64,000 nt of DNA from an uncultured Oscillospiraceae bacterium (GCA_910578255.1 CAJTQM010000001.1:1-64000), one strand, 5' to 3'; counted from the stretch's first letter, positions 15,602-24,995 are shown. Notes: generated from the letters alone by a model not told the origin. Made by a program: numbers and translations.

Positions 15602-17558
15602 GCATTTTTACACAAGGCTTGCTTTGTTAAACATCCGCAGCAACAAAAACGTCTATCTGCCGTATCTGCTGGCCAGTTCTTTAATCGTCATGCTGTTTTA
15701 CAGCCTTCGTTCCGTTTCGGCTATGGTAACGGCTAGCGCCTGTGCCGGCAGCGGGACCATGAGCGTGATGCTGGAGTTAAGTTCCTGGATCTGCGGGATT
15801 TTGTCTTTGGCGATTTTATTTTACGTAAACAGCTTTATTATGAAGCGGCGCAAAAAGGAATTTGGCCTTTACAGCATTCTGGGCATGGAAAAACGGCATA
15901 TCTGCCTGGTGATGATCTGGGAGGTGCTCTTTGCCGGGGCGGTCAGCATTCTGTGCGGGATTTTATGCGGCGCCCTTTCCGGGCAGCTTTTGTTTTTGCT
16001 TTTGTTAAAAATCGTGGGGCTTCCAGCGGCCTTGCAGTTCCAGATCCCCTTTGGGGAGGTGGCTGCCACGGTGGTTTTATTCGGGGTGGGATTCTTTCTT
16101 TTGTTGTGCTACGATGTGGCAAGCGTTTGCCGCACCGACCCCATCGGGCTTTTGCGAAGCGAAAAGGAGGGAGAGCGGGAGCCCAAGACCAAGTGGGCCA
16201 TTGCGCTGCTGGGCCTGTTGACCCTGGGCGGCGGTTATCTGCTGGCCCTAACCGTCCAGTCTGCCTCCGACGCGATTACCTTCTTTTTCCCCGCGGTGTT
16301 TCTGGTCATTCTGGGCACCTATTGTTTATTTGTGGCCGGCAGCATCCTGTTTTTAAAGCTTCTGCGGAAAAACAAGGGCTTTTACTATAAGCCGAAGAAT
16401 TTTATCTCGGTTTCCGGCATGATGTACCGGATGAAGCAAAACGCCGTTGGTCTTGCCAATATCTGCATCCTTTCCACCTGCGTGCTGGTAACCCTTTCCT
16501 CCACCGTCAGCTTATTTTTAGGCGAGGAGGACATTCTGCGAGCCCAGTATCCCCGGCAGATGATGACAAGCTGCTTAATCGAAACAGAAGAAAGCGGCCC
16601 CGCGCTGGTTAAGGCCTGCCGCCGCCATGCCCAACGCTATGGGGTGTCGCTGCAAAACGAGGTGGAATACGCCGATCTTAACTATCCCGCCGGGTATCAC
16701 GACGGCAGCTTTCTGGCATCAGACGTTTACGACAGTTCGGTGTACGAGGTGGACGTGATCCCGCTGGACGATTACAACCACATGATGGGTACGCAGCTGC
16801 AGCTTTCGCATGACGAGGCGCTGCTGGCCGTATCCCAGATGCAGGTGGACACCGACCGAATCTGGCTGGAAGGGACCGGCTACAAGATCCGGCAGCAGGT
16901 GGAAATGCCTGATTTTTTGGGGCGGCTCAGCGGCTATCCCGGCGCGCTGGTGATATTGCCGGATCTTTCCCATCTAAAGGGTCTGGTCCAGCGGATAGGG
17001 GAAATGAACGGCGGACGGTATAACCTTGTGTACTACCATAACTATGATCTGTCGGGAGAGGTGCCGGAAGAATATTACGCTACTTTGCGGGAGGATCTGC
17101 TGGGGTCGGTCGACCGGCTGATGCGCACCGGAACAGCAGAAACGGCCCGGCAGGATTTTTATCAGCTTTACGGCAGCCTTTTGTTTGTGGGAATCTTCTT
17201 CATCTGCTTATTTATGATCGCAACGGTGCTGATCATCTACTACAAGCAGATCACCGAAGGCTTTGACGACCACGACCGCTTTCGCATTATGCGAAACGTG
17301 GGGCTGAGCGACCGGGAAATTCGAAGCACCATCAACAAGCAGGTCCTGATGGTTTTCTTTCTTCCGCTGGGGATGGCGGTAGTGCATATCGCAGTGGCTT
17401 TCCCGGTGCTGTGCAAGCTGCTTTTGGCCTTTAATATGGCCAATCGGCTGCTGTTTTTGGGATGTACCGCCGGCGCGGTGCTGCTTTTTGCAGCGGTATA
17501 CTACATCGTTTACCACAAAACCTCTAAAACCTATTACCGGATTGTACAGGCAAAATAA
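15594..17558 (+). CDS. bceB: ABC transporter permease, BceB type
   Basis: A 654-residue permease. The first residues, SRHFYTRLALLNIRSNK, and ten hydrophobic segments with one large outer domain of about 200 residues between the seventh and eighth (about residues 310-520) give the BceB layout. The TTG at 15594 is preferred because GGAGGG is seven bases upstream and homologues begin at this point; the longer reading from 15552 lies entirely inside bceA. The outer domain determines peptide specificity in this family. Transcription ends at the hairpin at 17579-17614. Confidence 0.93.
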   Translation: MSRHFYTRLALLNIRSNKNVYLPYLLASSLIVMLFYSLRSVSAMVTASACAGSGTMSVMLELSSWICGILSLAILFYVNSFIMKRRKKEFGLYSILGMEKRHICLVMIWEVLFAGAVSILCGILCGALSGQLLFLLLLKIVGLPAALQFQIPFGEVAATVVLFGVGFFLLLCYDVASVCRTDPIGLLRSEKEGEREPKTKWAIALLGLLTLGGGYLLALTVQSASDAITFFFPAVFLVILGTYCLFVAGSILFLKLLRKNKGFYYKPKNFISVSGMMYRMKQNAVGLANICILSTCVLVTLSSTVSLFLGEEDILRAQYPRQMMTSCLIETEESGPALVKACRRHAQRYGVSLQNEVEYADLNYPAGYHDGSFLASDVYDSSVYEVDVIPLDDYNHMMGTQLQLSHDEALLAVSQMQVDTDRIWLEGTGYKIRQQVEMPDFLGRLSGYPGALVILPDLSHLKGLVQRIGEMNGGRYNLVYYHNYDLSGEVPEEYYATLREDLLGSVDRLMRTGTAETARQDFYQLYGSLLFVGIFFICLFMIATVLIIYYKQITEGFDDHDRFRIMRNVGLSDREIRSTINKQVLMVFFLPLGMAVVHIAVAFPVLCKLLLAFNMANRLLFLGCTAGAVLLFAAVYYIVYHKTSKTYYRIVQAK

Positions 17559-17578
17559 GGGCCTTTTCTCTTCAGGAT

Positions 17579-17614
17579 AAAGGACCGGAACCCAAAGGTT
17601 CCGGTCCTTTTTGC
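17579..17614 (+). terminator. Terminator of the bce operon
   Basis: AAGGACCGGAACC and GGTTCCGGTCCTTTTT form a 13-bp stem with a CAAA-type loop and a T tract. Confidence 0.9.
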
Positions 17615-17737
17615 CGATGCGTTTCTTTTTTTGTGAACAAGAAATTCAGAGGAAAAGGGATATTTTTTCAAATTTCGTTTTTTCGTCCGTTACAATCCTC
17701 CGGTAAGATAGGGCAAGGAAAGGAGGAAGACGGACAG

Positions 17738-18427
17738 ATGGAAAATCAAAAGCATTTTCGGCACGAGTACAAATACGAAATCGACTTTTTTTCCTACCAA
17801 ACCCTCAGGATGCGCTTATCCGCCGTAATGCAGCGAGATCCCCACGCTTTGGAAGACGGGCGGTACCGAATCCACAGCCTTTACTTTGACAATTGCTGCG
17901 ACAAGGCGTTGCGGGAAAAACAAGACGGGGTCAATCGCCGGGAAAAGTTTCGGCTGCGCCGGTACAACGACGACCGGCAAAACCTGTTTTTGGAAAAAAA
18001 GCAGAAGGTCAACGGACTTTGCTTAAAAACCGGCTGCCGGATTCTGCCCCAGGACTGCGAGCGGCTGCTGGCAGGGGAGCCGGATTGGCTGCCGCGGCAG
18101 GCCCATCCGCTTTTGCAGGAACTGGATTTTCGGATGAAAAGCCAGCTGCTGCGGCCCAAAGTACTGGTATCCTACCTGCGGGAGCCGTATATTTATCCGG
18201 CGGGAAATGTGCGGGTGACCTTTGACATGGATATCCAAAGCGGCTTGTCCGGCACCCGGTTTCTGGACGCGCCGTTGGCGGCGGTTTCGGCCATGCCCGC
18301 CGGACGGATGATCCTGGAGGTGAAGTACGACGGGTTTTTACCCTCTTTCATCGCTGACGCTTTGCAGCTGGGGGTGGCCAGGACCGGCGCTTTTTCCAAG
18401 TATGCCGCCTGCCGGGCGTTTTTGTAG
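17738..18427 (+). CDS. VTC-domain polyphosphate polymerase
   Basis: A 229-residue protein of the VTC/TTM superfamily. The start FRHEYKYEI, then IHSLYFDN, REKFRLRRY, FLEKKQKVNG and, near the end, ILEVKYDGFLP supply the basic and acidic residues that line the triphosphate tunnel. Fungal Vtc4 makes polyphosphate from ATP; bacterial homologues adjoin DUF4956 and CotH genes as here. AAGGAGGA precedes ATG 17738. Three genes to 21293 appear to be one operon. Whether the bacterial protein makes polyphosphate or handles another phosphorylated substrate is not shown by sequence. Confidence 0.9.
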   Translation: MENQKHFRHEYKYEIDFFSYQTLRMRLSAVMQRDPHALEDGRYRIHSLYFDNCCDKALREKQDGVNRREKFRLRRYNDDRQNLFLEKKQKVNGLCLKTGCRILPQDCERLLAGEPDWLPRQAHPLLQELDFRMKSQLLRPKVLVSYLREPYIYPAGNVRVTFDMDIQSGLSGTRFLDAPLAAVSAMPAGRMILEVKYDGFLPSFIADALQLGVARTGAFSKYAACRAFL

Positions 18428-18503
18428 TCCGGGCCCAGGGCGCAGGCTTATCCCCGCGTTTTCAAAAAATAAAAACCGTGCAAACGGCGGAAAGGATTTT
18501 TTT

Positions 18504-19175
18504 ATGAGCTTCAACGATATTTTTAAGTCCAGCTTTTTAGAGAGCGTTACGGAATTCTCTGTCATGGATACCCTGATCGGCCTGGTCTTTTCCCTGGTGG
18601 TGGGCCTTTTTATCTATTTGATCTACAAAAAGACCCTAACCGGCATCCTGTATTCTGCTGGGCTTGCGCTGACGCTGGTGGGCCTTACGATGGTCACTAC
18701 GCTGGTGATTATGGCGGTCACCTCCAACGTGGTGCTTTCTTTGGGCATGGTGGGCGCATTGTCCATCGTCCGTTTTCGCGCGGCGATTAAAGAGCCGGTG
18801 GAAATTGTCTTTTTGTTCTGGGCGCTGGCCGCCGGAATCGTCATCGGCGCGGGGATGATTCCGCTGGCGGTGATCGGGTCGCTGATTATCGGCGGGATGC
18901 TTCTTCTTTTGGCCAACCGCCGGTACAGCGACGACCCTTACATGCTGGTGCTGCGCTGCGAAAACGAAACGGCGGAAAAAGGCGCCATGGATCTTTTGAA
19001 AAACGCCGGATGCCGCAGCAAGCTGAAAGCCAAAACCGTAAGCCAAAACGGAATCGAGCTGTCGGTGGAGGTGAAGCTTCGGGATGCTTCCACCGGGTTT
19101 ATCCACGCGATGAGCGCGGTGGAAGGGGTGCAAAGCGCAACCCTTTGCAGCTACAACGGCGAATATATGTCCTGA
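18504..19175 (+). CDS. DUF4956 membrane protein
   Basis: A 223-residue protein with three to four transmembrane helices in the first 140 residues, the family motif SNVVLSLGMVGALSIVRFR (about 75-93) and a soluble C-terminal domain of about 80 residues with a ferredoxin-like strand-helix pattern. DUF4956 is the constant membrane partner of VTC-type proteins; a channel or scaffold role for the polymer product is a guess. Start at 18504 follows GGAAAGGA. It is 76 bases after the VTC gene and 15 before CotH. Confidence 0.9.
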   Translation: MSFNDIFKSSFLESVTEFSVMDTLIGLVFSLVVGLFIYLIYKKTLTGILYSAGLALTLVGLTMVTTLVIMAVTSNVVLSLGMVGALSIVRFRAAIKEPVEIVFLFWALAAGIVIGAGMIPLAVIGSLIIGGMLLLLANRRYSDDPYMLVLRCENETAEKGAMDLLKNAGCRSKLKAKTVSQNGIELSVEVKLRDASTGFIHAMSAVEGVQSATLCSYNGEYMS

Positions 19176-19190
19176 TTGGGGGGAAGACCC

Positions 19191-21293
19191 ATGACAACAA
19201 ACCGATGGGCGGACAGAGCCATTTTGGCGGCGGTGCTGCTGGCAGTGCTGGCGCTGGGGATTTTCGCCGCTTTTTCCGACCGCTTTTCGTCCGGCGTTTC
19301 TCTGTCCTACCAGCAAAATCTGTTTAGCGGCGAACAGGTGATGGAGGTGGAGATCCAGCTGGACCCGGACCAGTGGCAGGAACTTTTGGACACGGCGGTT
19401 TCGGAAACCTATTATTGCTGCGACATCACGGTGAACGGGGAAACCTATTACCGGGTGGGCATTCGCGCCAAGGGAAACACCAGTCTTTCGATGGTGGCCG
19501 CCAGTGACTCGGACCGGTACAGCTTTAAGGTGAAATTCGACGAGTATGTGGACGGGCAGACCTGCCACGGGCTGGATAAGCTGGTGCTCAACAACAATTA
19601 TGCCGACGCGACCTTGATGAAAGAGGCGGTCGTTTACGATATGTTCTCTTTTTTGGAGGTTCCCGCCAGCCTTTTTAGCTACGCCAAAGTTTCGGTAAAC
19701 GGGGAGTACTGGGGACTATATCTGGCGCTGGAGGCGGTGGAGGAATCCTTTGCCCTGCGCAATTACGGCACCCATTACGGAAAGCTGTATAAGCCGGACA
19801 GCATGGAAATGGGCGGTCCCGGGAAAATGGAGCAGGTGGACCCAAACACGCTCGAAGAATGGCTGTCGCCCGACGGGGAAAAAGAGGACCCGGCCGGGCA
19901 GGAAGACGGCCGGCCGGACCGCATCCCCCAGGACGGATCGTTTCCCGGCGGGGAAGGGGGTCCTCCCTTTGCCCAGGGCGGCGCGGAAGGCTTTTCGCCG
20001 GACAACGGCTTTCCCGGGGGGATGGGCGGCTTTTCTGGCAGCGCCGCCTCGCTTAATTATATAGGGGACGAGTTGGACGATTACGCGCTCATTTGGGACT
20101 CGGAAGTGTTCTCCAGCAAAAAAAGCGACCACAAGCGGGTGGTCCAGGCCCTAAAAAACATCAGCGAGGGAACCGATTTGGAAAAATCCATGGACGTGGA
20201 CCGGGTACTGCGGTATCTGGCGGTACAGACCTTTGTAGTCAACCTGGACGGACTGGCCGGAAACATGGCCCACAATTACTATCTTTACGAGAAAAACGGG
20301 CAGCTGAGTCTGGTGCCCTGGGATTACAATCTGGCCTTTGGGGGATTCGGGTCCGGCGACGCCTCTTCGGTCATCCATTTTCCGGTGGACACCCCCTTTT
20401 CCTCCGACGTTTCCACCGGAGACCGGCAGTTTTTCATGGCGCTTTTAAACCGGGAGGAATACTGGGAAAAATACCATGACTATTTACGGCAGCTGGCACA
20501 GGAATATGTAAACGGCGGCCGGTTCGACGCGTTTTACCAAAGCGTTCGCGCCCAGATCGACACGCTGGCCGCGGCGGATCCCACCGCCTTTTACTCGGGC
20601 GAAGAGTACGACGCGGCGGCGCAGATGCTGTATCAGACGGTGCGGTTAAGGGCCGAAAGCGTTTTGGGGCAGTTGGCGGGCGAGATCCCCGCCACCCACG
20701 AGGCCCAGACCCGGGATCCTGCTTTTTTGTTTGACGTTTCGAAGATTGATCTGACCGTAATGGGCAGCATGATGGGCGGCGGCCCCGGGGAAGAAGGCCG
20801 ACCCGGCGGCGCGGGTTTCGGCGGATTCCCCGGCGCGCAACGCCAGGAGCGGCCCTCCGGTGAGGCCGATTTGGCAAAACCGGCGGGGCCCGATGAATCG
20901 CCGCCCGCGGCTTCCGGTCCGGAACAGCCGTCCTTCTCCGATGCGCCGGCTTTGAACGTGCCGCCGGGCGGGAAAGGGCAGGAGGTCCCGGACATGCCGC
21001 CGGGCGAAGAGGGGCAGGAAGGCGCTTTCCCGGAGAATGGGCAAGCGCCGCCGGAAGAGTCTAAGCTGCCGGAACAAGAACCCATACAGGATCCCGCAGA
21101 AAACCCGGACTCTTCCGGTGCGCAGCCCCAAAAGCAGCCGATACCGCCCGGAGAAAACGGCTTTCAGGGGCAGCCGCCTTCCCGGAATCAGCAGGATACG
21201 GAGGATCGAACAAATCGTCTGCCGGTTTTAGGCGGCCTTTTGCTGGCCATGGGACTGGCGGTATTGGGCGCCGCCAAATACCGCCGCCGGTAG
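19191..21293 (+). CDS. CotH-family atypical protein kinase with a C-terminal Pro/Glu/Gly tail
   Basis: A 700-residue exported protein. One N-terminal membrane helix (about 8-30) is followed by the CotH fold: LDPDQWQEL, GIRAKGNTSL, SFKVKFDEY, KLVLNNNYADATLMKE, SLVPWDYNLAFGG. CotH kinases phosphorylate spore-coat or surface proteins. Two disordered regions are notable: a Gly/Pro-rich insert at about 235-285 inside the kinase fold and a Pro/Glu/Gly/Gln tail at about 530-675, ending in a membrane helix and KYRRR. The tail looks wall-spanning. GGGGGGAAG precedes ATG 19191. Third gene of the VTC-DUF4956 operon. Confidence 0.9.
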   Translation: MTTNRWADRAILAAVLLAVLALGIFAAFSDRFSSGVSLSYQQNLFSGEQVMEVEIQLDPDQWQELLDTAVSETYYCCDITVNGETYYRVGIRAKGNTSLSMVAASDSDRYSFKVKFDEYVDGQTCHGLDKLVLNNNYADATLMKEAVVYDMFSFLEVPASLFSYAKVSVNGEYWGLYLALEAVEESFALRNYGTHYGKLYKPDSMEMGGPGKMEQVDPNTLEEWLSPDGEKEDPAGQEDGRPDRIPQDGSFPGGEGGPPFAQGGAEGFSPDNGFPGGMGGFSGSAASLNYIGDELDDYALIWDSEVFSSKKSDHKRVVQALKNISEGTDLEKSMDVDRVLRYLAVQTFVVNLDGLAGNMAHNYYLYEKNGQLSLVPWDYNLAFGGFGSGDASSVIHFPVDTPFSSDVSTGDRQFFMALLNREEYWEKYHDYLRQLAQEYVNGGRFDAFYQSVRAQIDTLAAADPTAFYSGEEYDAAAQMLYQTVRLRAESVLGQLAGEIPATHEAQTRDPAFLFDVSKIDLTVMGSMMGGGPGEEGRPGGAGFGGFPGAQRQERPSGEADLAKPAGPDESPPAASGPEQPSFSDAPALNVPPGGKGQEVPDMPPGEEGQEGAFPENGQAPPEESKLPEQEPIQDPAENPDSSGAQPQKQPIPPGENGFQGQPPSRNQQDTEDRTNRLPVLGGLLLAMGLAVLGAAKYRRR

Positions 21294-21592
21294 GGAAAAT
21301 CAGGCCGGATTTTTTCGGGGCAAAGAGATGCCGGCGAGTGGTTTTTCCCGTTGCCGCGGCCGCCTGATCAAGGGGATTTTACCGATTCCGACATTGCTTT
21401 TGTAGCCTTTTGTCGAAACGGTGTGAAACGGCTCGGAATCAGGCAAAACGCGCTGTCAAAAGGGGCAAAAAACCCCACAAACTTTTCTTAAAAAGTTCAT
21501 GCAGTCCATTGATTGCCATGTCGAGGGAAAACGTGATAGTATTTGGATAGACAAAATGTTGCGGGAAAAACGTTTTTGGAGGAATCATCGAC
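21294..21592 (+). promoter_or_regulatory. spo0A upstream region with candidate 0A boxes and promoter
   Basis: The 299-base gap holds TGTCGAA at 21411-21417 and a looser TGTCGAG at 21519-21525, both matching the Spo0A box core. A promoter TTGCCA (21513-21518), 18-base spacer, TAGTAT (21537-21542) overlaps the second box. This suggests autoregulation, as is known for spo0A elsewhere. Confidence 0.5.
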
Positions 21593-22375
21593 ATGGGAAT
21601 TACAAGAAAAGTCATAATCGCAGACGAAAGCCGGGAATTTGCCGTTCCCTGCGCGAGTTTATTAAAAAGCTTTGGCGTAGAAGCGTTGCTGGTGCCGAAG
21701 GACGGTGAAGCGCTGTACGAAGCGATTGTCGCCCAAAGACCGCAGGCGGTTTTGTGCGACGTGTTTATGCCCCACAGCGACGCCATCGGCGTTATGCGGC
21801 GGGTACAGGAGCAGGAGGATCTGCCCCAGCCCCAGTTCATGGTCCTGTCGGGCTTTGACAATATGGCGCTGCAAAAAGAGGTCATGCAGTCCGGCGCCCG
21901 GTATTATTTCCTCAAGCCCTTTGACACCGAGGTCTTGGCGGAACGGATTGTGCAGCTGATCAGCAGTCCGGAAGGGGAAAGGGGCAAAAGCGGAAAAACC
22001 GTGCCCTTTTCCTCCGGCGGCCAGGACATGGAACTGATGGTGACCGAAATGATCCACCAGATCGGTGTTCCTGCCCACATTAAAGGATATCACTATCTGC
22101 GGGAATCCATCCTGCTTTCGGTAAAGGATCCGGAGGTGATGAACGCGGTGACCAAGGTGCTTTACCCAACGGTGGCCAAAAAGTTTGCCACCACCGCCTC
22201 CCGGGTGGAACGGGCCATCCGTCATGCCATTGAGGTGGCCTGGGACCGAGGGGATGTGGATACGCTCAACGCCTATTTTGGCTACACCATCCACAATTCC
22301 CGCGGAAAGCCCACCAACAGTGAATTTATCGCCATGCTCAGCGACAAGCTGCGGCTGACCCTTAAAGTCTCCTGA
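21593..22375 (+). CDS. spo0A: Sporulation master response regulator Spo0A
   Basis: A 260-residue protein: receiver domain with phosphoacceptor Asp56 (AVLCDVFMP) and a C-terminal Spo0A DNA-binding domain (about 145-260). The signature TASRVERAIRHAIEVAWDRG and the helix NAYFGYTIHNSRGKPTNSEFIA are diagnostic. GGAGG precedes ATG 21593. The acidic pocket begins IIADES (one fewer acidic residue than usual) but phosphorylation residues otherwise look intact. Presence implies the organism can, or recently could, sporulate. It is usually found after spoIVB; no spoIVB is here. Confidence 0.97.
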   Translation: MGITRKVIIADESREFAVPCASLLKSFGVEALLVPKDGEALYEAIVAQRPQAVLCDVFMPHSDAIGVMRRVQEQEDLPQPQFMVLSGFDNMALQKEVMQSGARYYFLKPFDTEVLAERIVQLISSPEGERGKSGKTVPFSSGGQDMELMVTEMIHQIGVPAHIKGYHYLRESILLSVKDPEVMNAVTKVLYPTVAKKFATTASRVERAIRHAIEVAWDRGDVDTLNAYFGYTIHNSRGKPTNSEFIAMLSDKLRLTLKVS

Positions 22376-22476
22376 CGATCGGTTCGCCATTTTGACCCGT
22401 CCCCCCAAAAAAGTCGCTGCCGGGCCTTTAAGGAAAAAAGAGAAGGATATTTAGGCTTCCTGTCATAAAAAAGATC

Positions 22477-22520
22477 AATACCCGCCCAAAAGAAACTGCT
22501 TTTCGGCGGGTGTTCCTTTA
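22477..22520 (+). terminator. Terminator after spo0A
   Basis: ATACCCGCC and GGCGGGTGTT pair across a 16-base loop, followed by CCTTTAT; a modest terminator. Confidence 0.55.
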
Positions 22521-22581
22521 TGATCGTTTCACCAGAAATTTCCATTTATCAAAAGGATGCCGAAATGTTCATTTGCATTGC

Positions 22582-22610
22582 TTGCCGCAACGGGTTTTCC
22601 TTTGTATGAT
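22582..22610 (+). promoter_or_regulatory. Promoter of the XRE-TM gene
   Basis: TTGCCG (22582-22587), 17-base spacer, TATGAT (22605-22610), 25 bases before the coding start. Confidence 0.6.
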
Positions 22611-22634
22611 AGCAGTGAAAGGAGGCCATCCCTG

Positions 22635-23147
22635 ATGCTAAATGAAAACATAAAAACAATCAGAAAATCCAAAGGGCTTTCGCAAGAGGAACTTGCGATC
22701 AGGTTGAATGTGGTGAGGCAAACAATCTCAAAATGGGAAACGGGCCTGTCGGTTCCGGATGCCGATCTGTTGATCTCCCTGTCAGAAGTGTTTGAAATAC
22801 CTGTGAGCACACTGCTGGGAGAAACCATTGTCGAGGCGAAGGCGGATGACTTAAAAGCAATTTCCGAGAAGCTTGAGGTCATAAACCTACAGCTTGCGCA
22901 TAGAAAAGCAGCGAGACAAAAAGTGATTCATTGGCTTTTTATCGCATTGTGCGCGGTTATAGTGGCTATTTTGGCAACACTAATCGTGTTAAATAGTCCT
23001 TACCTGGTCTGGGATTACAGCCAACCCGAAACCGCAGTGATTGGAGTAGTGTTTCACGCATTTGAGTGGCTGTTTGTTAGAATAGCGCCGCTTGTCCTGA
23101 TTGGATCAATCGTTGGGATTTGTTTGACACAGAAAAAAGTGTTGTAG
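22635..23147 (+). CDS. XRE-family HTH regulator with C-terminal membrane helices
   Basis: A 170-residue protein. Residues 5-60 are a Cro/CI helix-turn-helix (LSQEELAIRLNVVRQTISKWE, PDADLLISLSEVF). A short linker helix leads to two hydrophobic segments, about 100-122 and 145-165. Membrane-tethered XRE proteins like this are common in clostridia, and their targets are mostly unknown. AAGGAGG at 22619-22625 fixes ATG 22635. Base composition is more AT-rich than flanking genes, which may indicate acquisition. Confidence 0.88.
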   Translation: MLNENIKTIRKSKGLSQEELAIRLNVVRQTISKWETGLSVPDADLLISLSEVFEIPVSTLLGETIVEAKADDLKAISEKLEVINLQLAHRKAARQKVIHWLFIALCAVIVAILATLIVLNSPYLVWDYSQPETAVIGVVFHAFEWLFVRIAPLVLIGSIVGICLTQKKVL

Positions 23148-23163
23148 CAAGTTTACAGTAAAA

Positions 23164-23202
23164 AAGGACAAGGCAGATTGTCGCAGTCTGCCTTGTCCTC
23201 AA
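23164..23202. terminator. Bidirectional terminator
   Basis: GGACAAGGCAGA (23166-23177) and TCTGCCTTGTCC (23187-23198) form a perfect 12-bp stem between convergent genes, with A and T runs on the flanks. Confidence 0.85.
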
Positions 23203-23302
23203 TTTTTTATGAAGACGTCCCTTTTCGTCCTCTTCTCATTTTTGTTGTATCCGGTCCAGCGAAGATTTGCCCAAGGGGAAATCCCCATTAGCATGAACTC
23301 TG

Positions 23303-24097
23303 TCAGCCAAGCAGCATCCGGTCGTTGTCCAGCGTTTTATGCTGCTTTTCGGCATACAATTCCATCAGATCGGAAACGGTCATCTTCTTTCGTTCTTCAC
23401 CGCAAAGATCCAGGATAATCTGCCCTTCATCCATCATGATGGTGCGGCTGCCGCAGGTTAAGGCGGACTGGATGTTGTGGGTGATCATCATGGCGGTCAG
23501 ATGATTTTTGGAAACGATTTTTTTTGTAATCTCCAGCACCTTCTGGGCGGTCGCCGGATCCAGAGCGGCGGTGTGCTCATCCAAAAGCAAAAGCTTCGGC
23601 GGCACGATGGTGCTCATCAATAAGGTCAGCGCCTGCCGCTGCCCGCCGGACAAAAGCCCCACCTGGGCGTCCATCCGGTCTTCCAGGCCCATGCCGAATT
23701 CGGCCAGCGCGGACCGGAAAAAATCCCGGTCCTTTTTGCATACCGCCAGATGAAGGCCCCGCCGCTGGCTTCTGGAATAGGATAATGCCAGGTTTTCTTC
23801 GATGGTCATGTGAGGGGCCGTTCCCTTCATGGGATCCTGAAACAGACGGCCGATTTTTGCCGCCCGCTTGTATTCCGGCAGATAGGTGATGTTTTCCCCG
23901 TCCAGAAAGACACTGCCGCTGTCGGCCCAAAAACCGCCGCTGATGGCGGAAAAAAGGGTGGATTTCCCGGCTCCATTGGAGCCGATGACAGTGACAAACT
24001 CGCCGGGCGCCAAATGCAGGTCCAGATGCTTAAGCGCTGTGTGGGCGTTGGGAGTTCCCGGTGCGAATACCTTGCAAAGGTCACGGACGTACAGCAT
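23303..24097 (-). CDS. trpZ: ABC transporter ATPase of a TrpXYZ-type amino acid importer
   Basis: A 264-residue ATPase: Walker A GSNGAGKST, Q-loop LFQDPMKGT, signature LSGGQRQ, Walker B KLLLLDEHTAALDP. The DEHTAALDP form (His instead of Pro after Glu) is typical of the COG1101 ATPases that go with COG2984/COG4120 partners. ATG 24097 follows AGGAGGGG and overlaps the permease gene by 17 bases. Last gene of the T-box-controlled operon; substrate most likely tryptophan or a precursor. Confidence 0.88.
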   Translation of the reverse strand: MLYVRDLCKVFAPGTPNAHTALKHLDLHLAPGEFVTVIGSNGAGKSTLFSAISGGFWADSGSVFLDGENITYLPEYKRAAKIGRLFQDPMKGTAPHMTIEENLALSYSRSQRRGLHLAVCKKDRDFFRSALAEFGMGLEDRMDAQVGLLSGGQRQALTLLMSTIVPPKLLLLDEHTAALDPATAQKVLEITKKIVSKNHLTAMMITHNIQSALTCGSRTIMMDEGQIILDLCGEERKKMTVSDLMELYAEKQHKTLDNDRMLLG

Positions 24098-24995
24098 GGG
24101 CAAGCCCCTCCTTTTTGATCTTTCTGCGGGCCAGCATTTCCTTAATCGCCGGGATGGAAAGAGCTGCCGCCACGATCACCGCCGAAACGACCTTTAAAAA
24201 ATAGGCGGGGAACAGGCTGGTTTTTAAAGCCAGCGCGATAATCAGCCGGTAGACGATGGAACCGGCGATGGTGGCCGCCAATCCCCAGGTGACCCCCCGC
24301 TGGCCGAACAGCCGCTCGCCGATGATCACCGAGGCCAGGCCCACCGCCACAATGCCGATGCCGGAACTGATATCCGCGAAGCCCTGATACTGGGCCAGCA
24401 GCGCGCCGGAAAGGCCAATACATCCGTTGCCGATGGCCAGCGCCAGAATTTTGGTGGAATCCACGTTGATGGAGGAGGCGCGGACCATATCCTCGTTGTC
24501 CCCTGCGGCCCGGATGCAAAGACCGATGTGGGTCTTAAAGAAAAGGGCCAGCACCGCTGCAGCCGCCGCGCAGAACAACACCGCCAGCGCCAGCTTGAGA
24601 AGCTCCTTGTCGGCGCCGGGGAACAGGGCGAAGGTCATGCGAAACAGGGTGTCCAGCCCGACTAAGGAGATGTTGGAACTGGAGCCCATAATCACCAGGT
24701 TAATGGAATACAGGCCGCTCATGGTCAGAATGCCCGCCAAAATTGGATGGATGCGCAGCTTGGTCTGCAAAAGACCGGTAATCGCACCGCCCAGACAGCC
24801 GGCCAGAAATCCCATGGGGATGCCCAAAAGCGGATGTCCCTTTGCGGTCAGCGCGGCGGAAACCGCCAGTCCAAAGGTGAAGGTCCCCTCCGCCGAAAGG
24901 TCCGGGATATCCAGGATGCGGAAGGCCAGGTAAACCCCCACCGCCAGCAGCCCGTAGATGCAGCCCAGCTGCAAAGAGCCTAGTATCAAGGTCAT
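24081..24995 (-). CDS. trpY: ABC transporter permease of a TrpXYZ-type importer
   Basis: A 304-residue polytopic protein (about eight to nine helices) of the BPD_transp_2/COG4120 family, related to branched-chain amino acid permeases: GLLAVGVYLAFRILDIPDLSAEGTF, GGAITGLLQTKL, then GLASVIIGERLFG. It follows the binding-protein gene by 55 bases and overlaps the ATPase gene. In Firmicutes, T-box-controlled operons of this composition import tryptophan; that substrate is inferred from the leader. Confidence 0.9.
   Translation of the reverse strand: MTLILGSLQLGCIYGLLAVGVYLAFRILDIPDLSAEGTFTFGLAVSAALTAKGHPLLGIPMGFLAGCLGGAITGLLQTKLRIHPILAGILTMSGLYSINLVIMGSSSNISLVGLDTLFRMTFALFPGADKELLKLALAVLFCAAAAAVLALFFKTHIGLCIRAAGDNEDMVRASSINVDSTKILALAIGNGCIGLSGALLAQYQGFADISSGIGIVAVGLASVIIGERLFGQRGVTWGLAATIAGSIVYRLIIALALKTSLFPAYFLKVVSAVIVAAALSIPAIKEMLARRKIKKEGLAHAVRP

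Noticed and set aside
18636..19568. 310-codon minus-strand frame opposite DUF4956/CotH
   Set aside because: Shadow of two overlapping real genes; His/Gln/Arg-rich with no domain.
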